From positions 1 to 64,000 of the forward strand of contig CALGIJ010000001.1 in the NCBI GenBank assembly GCA_937915545.1: 64,000 bases of DNA, read 5' to 3'. How positions within the stretch are numbered: the stretch's first letter is position 1; every line of letters starts with the position of its first letter. The position numbers and the translations under genes were made by a program. This stretch comes from an uncultured Desulfobacterales bacterium (GTDB lineage: Bacteria; Desulfobacterota; Desulfobulbia; Desulfobulbales; Desulfocapsaceae). Below the pieces are notes generated by a model, which worked only from the letters and a program-made list of their open reading frames with translations, made no database searches and was not told the origin of the DNA. Shown piece by piece: positions 1-8,173 of the stretch.

Positions 1-55
1 CATCGCCATCGGCAAAGGCAACGAGGCGAGCATGGGTTCGGTGAGCGTGGAATAA
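1..55 (+). CDS. C-terminal tail of a gene cut by the left window edge
   Basis: An open frame enters from the left edge (codons in phase from base 2) and stops with TAA at 53-55. The visible end reads IAIGKGNEASMGSVSVE, a glycine- and serine-rich tail with alternating hydrophobic residues. Too little is visible to name a family. The next gene is on the opposite strand, and a bidirectional hairpin terminator lies between them at 157-206. Confidence 0.35.
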   Translation, partial: IAIGKGNEASMGSVSVE

Positions 56-150
56 GATTGCCGGCGGCACTCCGGGGGAAGCTAGCCTCTGACGACGGCT
101 TCCCCCTCGCCCTCAGCTGGGGCGAAACCAACATCTCGGACATCCTCGAA

Positions 151-211
151 ATAAAAAACGTCAGCGGCGGAACGACCCCAGGCGCGGGTTTTCCATCGCT
201 GACGTTCTATT
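151..211. terminator. Bidirectional rho-independent terminator
   Basis: Perfect 10-bp inverted repeat AACGTCAGCG (157-166) and CGCTGACGTT (197-206) around a 30-base loop. On the plus strand it is followed by CTATTTTT. On the minus strand the right arm runs into TTTTTTAT. It sits between the plus-strand gene tail at 1-55 and the minus-strand gene at 306-707, so it could end both transcripts. Confidence 0.55.
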
Positions 212-305
212 TTTGGCCCTTTGCGAGGGGCCCGTGGACTGAGTCACCTTCCTTACACAGCTTTCTGGTCACCAACTCCTGCGCATATCAGGCAAAAATG
301 CCGAA

Positions 306-707
306 TCAATCGGCCACAGGCACGAATGTATACCACGATTTCATATAATAGGCGGCAAACAGCAAGCAGACCAAGAGCGACAGAACAGCACCAGGGACAA
401 TGACTCGGATCGGTGGCGAGAGGTCCTTGCTGCCAACAAAGATGATATATCCGGAGATCAGCGTAATGATCGGCGGCAAAAGGCTGGACACGATGTCGGA
501 GCGGCTCGCCCCCATGAACATGCCGATGGTGGAGCCGAACGCCGCAAACACCGCAAAGAGCATCAGGCAGAAGAAGAAGGACGTTTCAGGCCAGCGTTTA
601 TGCATCAGGGCAAGACAGCATACCACCAGTGCCGCAAAAAGGAATACGGGCAAGAGAATCTTCAGAGCGTATGCTGCGGCAGAAAAATTCGCTGTAAGAT
701 CTTCCAT
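306..707 (-). CDS. Small four-helix membrane protein of unknown function
   Basis: A 133-residue protein with about four hydrophobic segments: near residues 13-35, 43-66, 77-92 and 103-121. These are separated by short charged loops (HKRWPE, SKDLSPP), the pattern of a small integral inner-membrane protein. No catalytic or binding motif is visible and I do not recognise the family. It lies 11 bases downstream of the secreted-protein gene at 719-1240 on the same strand, so the two are probably co-transcribed and may act together at the envelope. A bidirectional terminator follows at 157-206. Confidence 0.6.
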   Translation of the reverse strand: MEDLTANFSAAAYALKILLPVFLFAALVVCCLALMHKRWPETSFFFCLMLFAVFAAFGSTIGMFMGASRSDIVSSLLPPIITLISGYIIFVGSKDLSPPIRVIVPGAVLSLLVCLLFAAYYMKSWYTFVPVAD

Positions 708-718
708 ATCGGCTCCTG

Positions 719-1240
719 CTAAAAGCGGATGCCATCTTTTTTCTTCTTAGCGATCTGCTCGACGACCAGTTTGATTTCCGACTTGTACTTCCCCAGGCAC
801 CCATAATATACCGCCATATACTTGCCCTTCTCGCGAGTCTTGCCGAGTTCGGCGACGAGGTAGGCGTGGCGCTGGTCGTAGACTGCCCGCGTAATCGTCC
901 CCCGCATATACTCCAGTTCCAGTTGGCTGGCTGAATCTGTCAATTGATCGATATAGGCGATCACCGAGCGGTTGTAGCCCTCGAGAATTTCCTCGCGGAA
1001 CAACTCCAACTGGGCCTTGTACCTCATCAATCCGTGCAGGATATCGCTCGTCGATTCCATGTATTCAGGGAACTGCTCAATTGGCGGCTTCTCGACAAAC
1101 GAGGGAAGACTGGAACCGCTTTCGGGTGTCAGCCAATGAGAACTGTCGGCTATGGCACTGGCTTCGCAGACAAAAACGAGCGATGCAACGATGACCATGG
1201 AGGCGAGGTTCCTGATGAGGCCTGGCTGTTCCGTTCGCAT
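719..1240 (-). CDS. Unknown secreted or membrane-anchored helical protein
   Basis: Read from the ATG at 1240 this is a 173-residue protein beginning MRTEQPGLIRNL. That start is preceded by AAGGGA about eight bases upstream and is preferred to an upstream in-frame start at 1300. Residues 10-32 form a hydrophobic segment ending near EASAIADSS, consistent with a signal peptide. The rest is largely charged helix rich in Glu, Lys and Tyr, ending in the basic stretch AKKKKDGIRF. No family is recognised. It is upstream of, and probably in an operon with, the membrane protein at 306-707. Confidence 0.55.
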   Translation of the reverse strand: MRTEQPGLIRNLASMVIVASLVFVCEASAIADSSHWLTPESGSSLPSFVEKPPIEQFPEYMESTSDILHGLMRYKAQLELFREEILEGYNRSVIAYIDQLTDSASQLELEYMRGTITRAVYDQRHAYLVAELGKTREKGKYMAVYYGCLGKYKSEIKLVVEQIAKKKKDGIRF

Positions 1241-1557
1241 CTCGGCGTTCCCTTGGTTAGTATTGCTGGCGGGTGAAGGTTCCTTACTTGACGCCGACAC
1301 GCGACGTCCCCCGGAAGCTAAATATCATAGGGCCGAGCAGGGCACAATCCGTACAAATCCCGGCAATTATCTGCGGTATTCTACAGGTGAGCCTCTCCGG
1401 CAAAGAGTGCTGGGGAAGACAATAACGGTGGTTTCAGGAAGACCTTGGCCGAGTGGAGCAAATCCGCGTTCACGGCTAACTAGCCGAAATCCATAACCGA
1501 CCTAGCGGGTTTTTGCTAAAACACATCAGCACAGCCATGAACAGGCTGCCGGAAGAT
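1241..1557. other. Gene-free stretch upstream of the secreted-protein gene
   Basis: No convincing gene is seen in about 315 bases between the start of the minus-strand gene at 1240 and the tRNA terminator. A short palindrome CGGCTAACTAGCCG lies near 1472-1485. The promoter of the minus-strand pair at 306-1240 should lie here, but I see no clear -35/-10 pair. Confidence 0.4.
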
Positions 1558-1599
1558 AAAAAAAAGCCTTGGAGCGCGAAGAGCAATGCGCACCAAGGC
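1558..1599 (-). terminator. Rho-independent terminator of the tRNA-Thr transcript
   Basis: Inverted repeat GCCTTGG-GCGC / GCGC-CCAAGGC spanning 1566-1599. On the minus strand it is followed by eight uridines (A-run at 1558-1565). It sits 12 bases beyond the 3' end of the tRNA gene, so it ends a monocistronic tRNA transcript. Confidence 0.85.
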
Positions 1600-1611
1600 A
1601 TGTAGCGACAT

Positions 1612-1687
1612 TGGAGCCAGCAATCGGGATCGAACCGATGGCCTGCGCTTTACGAGAGCGCCGCTCTACCGACTGAGCTATGCTGGC
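1612..1687 (-). tRNA. tRNA-Thr (anticodon CGU)
   Basis: On the minus strand the sequence folds into a standard 76-nucleotide cloverleaf: acceptor GCCAGCA/TGCTGGC, D-arm GCTC/GAGC, anticodon stem GCGCT/AGCGC and T-arm ATCGG/CCGAT with TTCGATC in the loop. The anticodon loop CTCGTAA gives anticodon CGT, which reads ACG threonine codons. The discriminator is U and the CCA end is encoded. A consensus promoter lies upstream at 1740-1768 and a strong terminator follows. Confidence 0.95.
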
Positions 1688-2069
1688 GTTGTAGAGGCAT
1701 GCCGAGCGAGAACCCGGCGGGGAAAAATATCAGAAGGCGTATATATCAGGTAATCGTCCAAAGTTCAACCATTATGACCGACGCAGGATCCAGCCGTTAG
1801 CACGGAACCGTTCACCGACCCGTCCCCGGAATAACGCCTGGGAAAACACCGCTTCCTTTTGACTCGCCGATCATTTTCGGCCATAATAGCCCTAACGTCG
1901 ACAGCAAATCAGCAATAACGGTCCTTTCAATCCACGAACCTTGATTTCATACCTGACCTGTGACCTTTTGAGGATGGTTTCCCTTTCCCAAAATATTCCG
2001 CCCACCAGATTCTTCAACTCCAGGCAAGGGCCCCGGCTAGACTCCCTCCTTGGGCGCTCCCTGTTGACG
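1688..2069. other. Intergenic region between tRNA-Thr and rlpA
   Basis: About 380 bases between divergent genes. It holds the tRNA promoter (1740-1768). I see no gene here other than a possible 43-codon N-terminal extension of rlpA from 1941, which looks non-coding. No clear rlpA promoter was identified. Confidence 0.4.
1740..1768 (-). promoter_or_regulatory. Sigma-70-type promoter of tRNA-Thr
   Basis: On the minus strand, -35 TTGAAC (1763-1768) and -10 TATATA (1740-1745) are separated by exactly 17 bases. The tRNA 5' end lies about 52 bases downstream. Confidence 0.7.
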
Positions 2070-2777
2070 ATGTCGCGGTTTCTTGCTCTTTTCGTCTTGC
2101 TCGCCGGCCCTGGATACGCCAACACTACCCCCTCGCTGTATCAAGAGTCCCATACCATAGGCGAAAAGACCTACTTCCAGCTTCCCCCCGACGAGAGCTT
2201 CTCGCAGAAAGGCCTTGCCTCCTGGTATGGCCCCTCCTTCCACGGCCGCCTTACCTCCAATGGCGAACGGTACGACATGCACTCGCTGACCGCAGCCCAC
2301 AAGACCCTGCCCATGGACACCGTGCTGCTGGTCAAAAACCTCGAAAACGACAGAAAGACCGTGGTACGCGTCAACGACCGGGGGCCGTACTGCGGCGGGC
2401 GCATCATCGACCTGAGCTACAAGGCGGCGCGGGCCCTCGGTCTCTACGGCAAAGGAACCGCCAAGGTTCAGATCGTCGCCATGGCGGAAGGGGAAGAAGA
2501 AAACGACGGCGGGCAGATTCGCCTTTTCAGGCAGAATCTCGACCAGGGCGAGTTCTATGTGCAGATCGGCTCTTTCGCCAGGCAGAATAACGCGCTGCGC
2601 CTGCAGAAACGTTTCGCCGAAGCGGGCCATACCGCCACCATCAGGGAGACCGCCGCGGCAAATACCCTGCTCTACCGCGTTCAGGTCTATGTCGGCAAAA
2701 CTATGCAGGCGGCACGAAGCGCCGAAAGAGCCCTCCTCGAAAGCGGTTACAAGGGCGCTTTCGTCATCGCCCGCTGA
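2070..2777 (+). CDS. rlpA: Septal ring lytic transglycosylase RlpA family protein with SPOR domain
   Basis: A 235-residue protein from the ATG at 2070, chosen because it places a signal peptide (MSRFLALFVLLAGPGYA) at the N-terminus. Next comes a double-psi beta-barrel domain with the RlpA hallmarks GLASWYGPSFHG, TSNGERYDM, TAAHKTLP and VRVNDRGPYCGGRIIDLS. A C-terminal SPOR domain (about residues 158-235, FYVQIGSFARQNNA) is expected to bind denuded peptidoglycan at the division site. RlpA family members cleave such glycan strands. The presence of a cysteine just before the mature N-terminus is not evident, so lipoprotein anchoring is not supported. The 3' end overlaps the convergent trpF by 14 bases. 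Confidence 0.85.
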   Translation: MSRFLALFVLLAGPGYANTTPSLYQESHTIGEKTYFQLPPDESFSQKGLASWYGPSFHGRLTSNGERYDMHSLTAAHKTLPMDTVLLVKNLENDRKTVVRVNDRGPYCGGRIIDLSYKAARALGLYGKGTAKVQIVAMAEGEEENDGGQIRLFRQNLDQGEFYVQIGSFARQNNALRLQKRFAEAGHTATIRETAAANTLLYRVQVYVGKTMQAARSAERALLESGYKGAFVIAR

Positions 2778-3432
2778 GCCGCGCCACTTCACCCAGCAAC
2801 TGGGCCAGACGCTGCGGATCTTTGACCCCCGGTCGCGCCTCCACCCCGGAGTTGATGTCGATGGCATAGGGGCCGACCTCGTCGATCGCCCGGACGACAT
2901 TTTCCGGTGTCAACCCGCCGGCGAGAAAAAGCGGCCTGGCAAGCTTGAGCTCCCTGACCCGCGACCAGTCGAAGATCTGCCCGGTACCCCCCGGCGCCCC
3001 CTTGACATAGGTATCGAGCAAAAAGGCGTCGACGCTTTCCTCATAAGCGGCGAAATCCTCTGGCGTACTGCCCTCCCCGACACGAAAGGCCTTGATCACC
3101 CGGCAATAGGGCAAAGCCGCTCTCACCTCGCGGCAGAACTGCGGGCTCTCCCCGCCGTGCAGCTGCACCATCGACAGCCCACATGCGGCGCAGGCCTCAA
3201 TCTCATCCAGGGGAGCATTGACGAAGACCCCGACCCGGTCAACCAGCGGTGGCAACTGGGCGATGATCTCGCCGGCGGCTGCGGGTTCGATGAAGCGCGG
3301 GCTGCGCCGATAAAAGATGAACCCGAGGGCATCGACGCCGAGGCGCACCGCCTCTCTGGCGTCCTCTCCACGGGTGGTGCCACACATCTTCACCCTGGTC
3401 CTGCGCCAGGCTGAATTCTGCATGTTCATCAT
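2764..3432 (-). CDS. trpF: Phosphoribosylanthranilate isomerase
   Basis: A 222-residue TIM-barrel enzyme that converts phosphoribosylanthranilate to the 1-deoxyribulose phosphate in tryptophan synthesis. Visible family motifs are KMCGTTRGEDA at the first strand (catalytic Cys), GVDALGFIFYRRSPR, VQLHGGE, FLLDTY and FLAGGLTPENV near the end. Its start lies two bases after the trpC stop, so translation is probably coupled within the trp operon. The first methionine (3432) is used, although MM.M leaves a start choice of a few codons. The end overlaps rlpA on the other strand by 14 bases. trpB and trpA, often next, are absent. Confidence 0.92.
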   Translation of the reverse strand: MMNMQNSAWRRTRVKMCGTTRGEDAREAVRLGVDALGFIFYRRSPRFIEPAAAGEIIAQLPPLVDRVGVFVNAPLDEIEACAACGLSMVQLHGGESPQFCREVRAALPYCRVIKAFRVGEGSTPEDFAAYEESVDAFLLDTYVKGAPGGTGQIFDWSRVRELKLARPLFLAGGLTPENVVRAIDEVGPYAIDINSGVEARPGVKDPQRLAQLLGEVARLSGR

Positions 3433-3434
3433 CC

Positions 3435-4208
3435 TTACCCGCGCAGGGTGCGCAGCAGGTCGCTGTCGCTGCCGGCGCGCATCAGCGTCTCGCCGATCAG
3501 CGCGGCAGCGATGCCTTCCCGGCGCAGGCGGGCGAACTCCGCCGCGCTCTGCAAACCCGACTCGCTGACCACGGGAATGGTTGCCGGAATCAGCTGCTTG
3601 AGGCGGAAGGTGGTCTCGACATCAACGATGAAGGTCGCCAGGTTGCGGTTGTTGATCCCGATAAGGCGGCTGTCGGCGCGCAGGGCGCGCTCGGTCTCCT
3701 CCTCGTCGTGGACCTCGACGAGCACGTCCATGCCCAATTCCTCGGCCATCTGCCGCAGATCGCGCAGCTGCGATGTGTCGAGGATGGCGGCAATGAGCAG
3801 GATGGCGTCGACGCCATGGAGGCTGGCCTCGCGGATCTGCAACTCGTCGATGATGAAGTCCTTGCGCAGCACCGGCAGCGGCACCGCCTGCCGCACCTCC
3901 ATGAGGTAGCGCAGCGAGCCCTGGAAGAAATCGACGTCGGTGAGCACCGAAATGGCCTGCGCCCCCTGCCGCTGGTAGTTGGCAGCGATCGCCACCGGGT
4001 GGAAGTCGGCGCAGATCACCCCTTTCGAGGGTGAAGCCTTCTTGACCTCGGCGATGACCGCTACGCCGTCGTACTGCAGCAGACAGTCATGAAACCCGCG
4101 CGGCGCGGGGATAGCGCTCTCGCCCCAGCCCTCGGGAAGAACGATGCCGCGGCGGCGCAGCAGGGCGACCTCTTCGCGTTTTCTCTCGACAATGGTCTGC
4201 AGGATCAT
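3435..4208 (-). CDS. trpC: Indole-3-glycerol phosphate synthase
   Basis: A 257-residue protein from the ATG at 4208, preceded by GAGGG. An upstream extension to 4325 only overlaps trpD and lacks family similarity. Motifs fit IGPS: VIAEVKKASPSKG, VLTDVDFFQGS, PVLRKDFIIDE, IGINNRNL, VSESGL and AALIGETLM. It closes the indole ring of carboxyphenylamino-deoxyribulose phosphate. It lies 8 bases after trpD and 2 bases before trpF, in the order trpE-G-D-C-F. Confidence 0.93.
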   Translation of the reverse strand: MILQTIVERKREEVALLRRRGIVLPEGWGESAIPAPRGFHDCLLQYDGVAVIAEVKKASPSKGVICADFHPVAIAANYQRQGAQAISVLTDVDFFQGSLRYLMEVRQAVPLPVLRKDFIIDELQIREASLHGVDAILLIAAILDTSQLRDLRQMAEELGMDVLVEVHDEEETERALRADSRLIGINNRNLATFIVDVETTFRLKQLIPATIPVVSESGLQSAAEFARLRREGIAAALIGETLMRAGSDSDLLRTLRG

Positions 4209-4216
4209 GGTTTCCC

Positions 4217-5254
4217 TCAACCTCGACTGCGGCAGAACTGCACCAGGCCGTCGAGCTTCTCCAGTGCCGCGCCGCTGACAATCAGCCTGCCGGCCAGGTG
4301 AACACCGCTGGCGATGTCCGCGCACAATCCAGCGGCATGCAGCGCCGCGCCACTGTTGAGCAGCACCATGTCGAGGCGCGGCCCCGGCTGGCCGGCCAGC
4401 ACCTGCCGCACCTGCTCGGCGGACTCGGCCGGGGTGGCGCCGCCACGGATGTCGGCCAGCGTGGCCCGTTGCAGACCGACATCCTCGGGTTCGATGGTGT
4501 AACAGGTCACCTGGCCATCATGGCCATCGGCGATATGGCTGGTGCCGGTAATGGTCAGCTCGTCGAGATTGCCCTCCCCCCACACCACCAGGGTACGCTT
4601 GATACCCAGCCGCACCAGCACCTCGGCGAGAATGGTGGTCAGCTGCCGCGAGAACACCCCGGTGAGCTGGACGTTAGCCCCGGCGGGGTTGGTCATCGGC
4701 CCGAGGACGTTGAAGATCGAGCGGATGCCGATCTCGCGGCGCGGGCCGATGGCGTATTTCATCGCCCCATGCAGCATCGGCGCAAAGAGAAAGCCGATAC
4801 CGACGCTGCGCACGCACTCCGCCACCAGGGCTGGCGCCATGCCAAGGTTGACGCCCAGTGCCTCGAGGACGTCGGCGCTGCCGCAATGCGAGGACACCGC
4901 ACGGTTGCCATGCTTGGCCACCGGGATTCCGGCGGCGGCGACGACGAAAGCCGAAGTGGTGGAGACGTTGAAGGTGCCGGCACCGTCGCCGCCGGTGCCG
5001 ACTATGTCCATCAGCACCTGGCCGCCGGCGGTATCGACGCCGGTGTCGACGAAGGTCGCCTTGTCGCGCATGACGCGCACCGCCCCGACGATCTCATCCA
5101 CCGACTCGCCCTTCATGCGCAGAGCGGTGATAAAGGCGCCGATCTGGGCATCGGTGGCCATGCCTTCCATGATTTGGTTCATCACCGCCACCATCTCGTA
5201 CTCGCCGAGATTGGTGCCGGCCACCACCGTACCGATCGCCTCTTTGATAGTCAT
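4217..5254 (-). CDS. trpD: Anthranilate phosphoribosyltransferase
   Basis: A 345-residue enzyme, the usual family length, that joins anthranilate to PRPP. The signature GTGGDGAGTFNVST is near residues 90-103, followed by KHGNRAVSSHCGSADVLEALG and FLFAPMLHGAMK. These form the PRPP- and anthranilate-binding site. It follows trpG by 40 bases and precedes trpC by 8. It is a stand-alone TrpD with no fused glutaminase domain. Confidence 0.94.
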   Translation of the reverse strand: MTIKEAIGTVVAGTNLGEYEMVAVMNQIMEGMATDAQIGAFITALRMKGESVDEIVGAVRVMRDKATFVDTGVDTAGGQVLMDIVGTGGDGAGTFNVSTTSAFVVAAAGIPVAKHGNRAVSSHCGSADVLEALGVNLGMAPALVAECVRSVGIGFLFAPMLHGAMKYAIGPRREIGIRSIFNVLGPMTNPAGANVQLTGVFSRQLTTILAEVLVRLGIKRTLVVWGEGNLDELTITGTSHIADGHDGQVTCYTIEPEDVGLQRATLADIRGGATPAESAEQVRQVLAGQPGPRLDMVLLNSGAALHAAGLCADIASGVHLAGRLIVSGAALEKLDGLVQFCRSRG

Positions 5255-5294
5255 CGTCTTCTCCTCCGTGGAGATATCGCCACTTCAGCCCTTT

Positions 5295-5900
5295 TCAGCG
5301 GCCGAGCATGCGCGGGTAATCGGGGGACATGAAATTGGCCAGCAGGGTGACCCCGGCCGGAGTCATGATCGACTCAGGGTGAAACTGCACCCCTTCCACC
5401 GCCAGCTCGCGATGGCGCAGGCCCATCAGCTCGCCCTGGTCGCTGCGGCAGGTCACCACCAGCGAGGAGGGCAGGTCGCTCTCCTGAACCAGCAGGGAGT
5501 GGTAGCGCATGCCTTCGAAAGGGTTGGGCAGGCCGCTGAAGACACCGCTGCCATCGTGGGTCATCGGGCTGGTCTTTCCGTGCATGATCCGCCCCGCCCG
5601 CACCACCGTCCCGCCGAAGGCCTCGCCGATGGCCTGATGGCCGAGGCACACCCCGAGCAGAGGAATCTTGCCGGCGAAGTGGCGGATGGCGGCAATGGAG
5701 ATACCGGCTTCCCTTGGGGTGCAGGGCCCGGGGGAGATAAGCAGCCGCCGCGGCGCCAGGGCCTCGATCTCGGCGAGGGTGATCTTGTCGTTGCGAAAGA
5801 CGCGGATATCGTGCTGGATGCCGGCGGCGAGGCCGTTGGCGGCCACCGTCTGCACGATGTTATAGGTGAACGAGTCGTAATTGTCGATGATCAGCAGCAT
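5295..5900 (-). CDS. trpG: Anthranilate synthase component II (glutamine amidotransferase)
   Basis: A 201-residue class I glutamine amidotransferase. It has DNYDSFTYNIVQ at the N-terminus, the nucleophile motif GVCLGHQAIGEAFGG near residue 80, and the His-Glu pair in VQFHPESIMTP near the C-terminus. It supplies ammonia to TrpE. The start codon lies directly beside the trpE stop, indicating coupled translation. TrpG proteins can also serve 4-amino-4-deoxychorismate synthase (PabA role), and no separate pabA is in the window. Confidence 0.92.
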   Translation of the reverse strand: MLLIIDNYDSFTYNIVQTVAANGLAAGIQHDIRVFRNDKITLAEIEALAPRRLLISPGPCTPREAGISIAAIRHFAGKIPLLGVCLGHQAIGEAFGGTVVRAGRIMHGKTSPMTHDGSGVFSGLPNPFEGMRYHSLLVQESDLPSSLVVTCRSDQGELMGLRHRELAVEGVQFHPESIMTPAGVTLLANFMSPDYPRMLGR

Positions 5901-5901
5901 C

Positions 5902-7398
5902 TCAGAACCCCTTTTCTACCAGTTCCACGGCACGGCGCAGGGCCAGGGACTTGTTGATGGTTTCCTCGTACTCGCCCTCCGGCCGGGAGTCGGCGACGAT
6001 ACCCGCCCCCGCCTGAATCCACAACCTGCCTCCATGGAGGACGAAGGTGCGGATGGTGATGCAGAAGTCCATGTTGCCGGAGAAGCCGAAGTAGCCGACG
6101 GAACCGGCGTAGGCGCCGCGGCGATGCGGCTCGAGCTCGTCAATGATCTGCATCGCCCGGATCTTGGGGGCGCCACTGACCGTGCCGGCGGGGAAGCAGG
6201 CGGCGAGCACGTCGAACTGGTCGCGGCCTTCGTCGAGCTCGCCGTGAACGCCGGAGACGAGATGCATGACATGGCTGTAGCGCTCCACCACCAGCAGGTC
6301 GCGCACCTGCACCTTGCCGCCCCGGGCCACCCGGCCGACGTCGTTGCGCCCGAGGTCGACGAGCATGAGGTGCTCGGCCCGCTCCTTGGGATCGGCGAGC
6401 AGTTCCCGCTCAAGGGCGAGATCCTCTTCTAGGCTGGCACCACGCGGCCGTGTGCCGGCGATGGGGCGCAGTTCGATATCGTTACCGTCCTTGCGCACGA
6501 GGATTTCCGGGGAGGAACCGATCTGGACCACCTCTCCCAGGCGCAGATAGAAGAGATAAGGGCTGGGGTTGATATGGCGCAGGGCACGGTAGAGGACCAG
6601 CGGCGACACATTGGTCGGCGCGGAAAAGCGCTGCGACAGCACCACCTGGATGATATCGCCGGCAAGGATGTACTCCCGCGCCCGCTCCACCATGGCCATG
6701 AACTGGGACTTGTCCATGTTCGGCTCGAAGCGATGCGGCGGCGCGCCACGGTCGCTCTCGGCAAAGAACGACGGCGGCACCGGGGTCCTGATGGCAGCAA
6801 CCACCTCGGCCAACAGCCGAACAGCTTCGCCGTAGAGCTCATGGCCGTCGCGGCCGTCGTTATAAACCCAGCAGACCACGGTTACCAGCTGTTTCAGGCT
6901 GTCGTGAACCAGCACCACCTTGGGCACCATGAAAGAGCAATCGGGCAGATCCATCGGCGGCTTGTCGCTGGGCAGTTCCTCCATGAAGCGCACCATGTCA
7001 TAGCCGAGATAGCCCACCGCCCCGCCGCAAAAACGCGGCAGGCCGGGGAAATCGGCGGCACGGAGCTCGCTGAGCAGCTTCTTCAGGGCGGCAAGGGGAT
7101 TGTCGCGCCAGCGCTGTTCGGCCAGGTTGCCGTCGGCGCGATTGACCTGCACCTCGTCCCCACGGGAGCGGAAAGTAAGGATCGGTTCGTAGCCGATGAA
7201 GGAGAATCGCCCCCACTTCTCCCCGCCTTCGACGCTCTCGAAGAGGAAGGCATGGTCTCTGCCTTCGGCCACTTTGGCGAAAAGGGTCAGGGGGGTGTCG
7301 AGGTCGGCGACGAGTTGCGTCGCCACCGGCACCAGGGAGTGGAGGGAGAGGTCGGCGAGAAATTGCCGCTCGTCCGGGGTGATAGATGTGGTATTCAT
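5902..7398 (-). CDS. trpE: Anthranilate synthase component I
   Basis: A 498-residue chorismate-utilising enzyme making anthranilate with TrpG. The start at 7398 (MNTTSITPDERQF) gives the normal length; upstream in-frame starts run into the rpsT terminator. The N-terminal domain carries FLFESVEGGEKWGRFSF, matching the LLES-type tryptophan feedback site. The C-terminal catalytic domain shows IQVVLSQRF, LRPIAGTRPRG, DLGRNDVGRV, FPAGTVSGAPKIRAM and RRGAYAGSVGYFGF. It is first in the trp operon, behind a candidate promoter at 7458-7487. No tryptophan-rich leader peptide was found. Confidence 0.94.
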   Translation of the reverse strand: MNTTSITPDERQFLADLSLHSLVPVATQLVADLDTPLTLFAKVAEGRDHAFLFESVEGGEKWGRFSFIGYEPILTFRSRGDEVQVNRADGNLAEQRWRDNPLAALKKLLSELRAADFPGLPRFCGGAVGYLGYDMVRFMEELPSDKPPMDLPDCSFMVPKVVLVHDSLKQLVTVVCWVYNDGRDGHELYGEAVRLLAEVVAAIRTPVPPSFFAESDRGAPPHRFEPNMDKSQFMAMVERAREYILAGDIIQVVLSQRFSAPTNVSPLVLYRALRHINPSPYLFYLRLGEVVQIGSSPEILVRKDGNDIELRPIAGTRPRGASLEEDLALERELLADPKERAEHLMLVDLGRNDVGRVARGGKVQVRDLLVVERYSHVMHLVSGVHGELDEGRDQFDVLAACFPAGTVSGAPKIRAMQIIDELEPHRRGAYAGSVGYFGFSGNMDFCITIRTFVLHGGRLWIQAGAGIVADSRPEGEYEETINKSLALRRAVELVEKGF

Positions 7399-7457
7399 TG
7401 GTCCTGCCAGGGTTGGCCCGCTTCCGGCGGGGCTGGGGGGTGAGAAAAACTGGCGCA

Positions 7458-7487
7458 ACTGTACCAAGCACAGCGCCATTTTGTCCA
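7458..7487 (-). promoter_or_regulatory. Candidate trp operon promoter
   Basis: On the minus strand, TGGACA (7482-7487) and TACAGT (7458-7463) are separated by 18 bases. The -10 lies about 60 bases before the trpE start and just beyond the rpsT terminator. This is a moderate match to sigma-70 consensus. Confidence 0.4.
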
Positions 7488-7506
7488 GCACAGGGAACCG
7501 TTGCAC

Positions 7507-7548
7507 AAAAAAAAGGGCCATGAAATCCTCGGATTTCATGGCCCTTTT
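7507..7548. terminator. rpsT terminator (bidirectional hairpin)
   Basis: Perfect 13-bp inverted repeat GGGCCATGAAATC / GATTTCATGGCCC (7515-7544) with a 4-base loop. On the minus strand it is followed by eight uridines (A-run 7507-7514), and on the plus strand by four. It sits about 40 bases after the rpsT stop and separates rpsT from the trp operon. Confidence 0.9.
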
Positions 7549-7585
7549 GCACTTCACTCACCCCGTCGCCGGGGAAACACCCCTA

Positions 7586-7858
7586 TCAGGAGGGGGTGTT
7601 CATGGCATTGACACGCTTGGTCAGACGGGAGATCTTCCGCGAGGCGGTCCGCTTGTGAATCGTGCCCTTGCTGGCGGTCTTGGCAACCACCGAAATCGCC
7701 TTGCGCAGGGCCTCCTGAGCCGCTTCGCCGGAGCCGGAAGCGATGGCCTCGTCGAGGCGACCGATGACGGTCTTGACCTTGCTCTTGTTCATTCTGTTGC
7801 GCAGACGCTGCGCCTGGGCCTGACGACTTCTCTTTTCAGCGGATTTATGATTAGCCAC
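7586..7858 (-). CDS. rpsT: 30S ribosomal protein S20
   Basis: A 90-residue, very basic protein with the S20 N-terminus MANHKSAEKRSRQ and the helical pattern RNRMNKSKVKTVI...KGTIHKRTASRKISRLTKRVN. It binds 16S rRNA in the bottom of the small subunit body. It is monocistronic, with a consensus promoter upstream (7975-8003) and a strong terminator downstream (7507-7548). Confidence 0.96.
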   Translation of the reverse strand: MANHKSAEKRSRQAQAQRLRNRMNKSKVKTVIGRLDEAIASGSGEAAQEALRKAISVVAKTASKGTIHKRTASRKISRLTKRVNAMNTPS

Positions 7859-7974
7859 GTAGATTCTCCTCCCGAGAATATATCATTACTGGAAAAACCT
7901 GTACGGTCGAGTTGGTGGCCGCGACCGGGGCAAGCGGAAAGCGGCACGGAACATTTCTCCACGAAAGAACGAGA

Positions 7975-8003
7975 TATATACTGTAACGACAGAAAGAAGT
8001 CAA
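7975..8003 (-). promoter_or_regulatory. Sigma-70-type promoter of rpsT
   Basis: On the minus strand, TTGACT (7998-8003) and TATATA (7975-7980) are separated by 17 bases. It lies about 120 bases upstream of the rpsT start. Confidence 0.7.
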
Positions 8004-8051
8004 CAAATATCATCTGAAACCGACGTATGCCCACCTGAACGGCGTGAAAAT

Positions 8052-8081
8052 TTGACACCGGCCGCAGCCATCGGCTAAGCT
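8052..8081 (+). promoter_or_regulatory. Candidate promoter of the cyclic-nucleotide-binding gene
   Basis: TTGACA (8052-8057) and TAAGCT (8076-8081) with an 18-base spacer. The -35 is perfect and the -10 is weak. The coding start is about 90 bases downstream. Confidence 0.45.
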
Positions 8082-8173
8082 CTAGAATCGAGAACAGGAA
8101 ACGGCCGGCGGCCCTTGGGCCTTATCCCCTGCCCGCCGCGGTCACCGGCACTCCACAGCCCCAGGAACAGCAG

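Larger units (their letters stand above)
7859..8173. other. Intergenic region with divergent promoters
   Basis: About 315 bases between the divergent genes rpsT and the cyclic-nucleotide-binding regulator. It contains a promoter for each direction (entries at 7975-8003 and 8052-8081). The remaining 90 bases before the regulator start hold a possible structured leader, but no clear hairpin was found. Confidence 0.5.

Noticed and set aside
1941..2069. N-terminal extension of rlpA from 1941
   Set aside because: It would bury the signal peptide 43 residues inside the protein.
7399..7515. trp leader peptide and attenuator upstream of trpE
   Set aside because: No short frame with adjacent Trp codons was found; the only strong hairpin belongs to rpsT.
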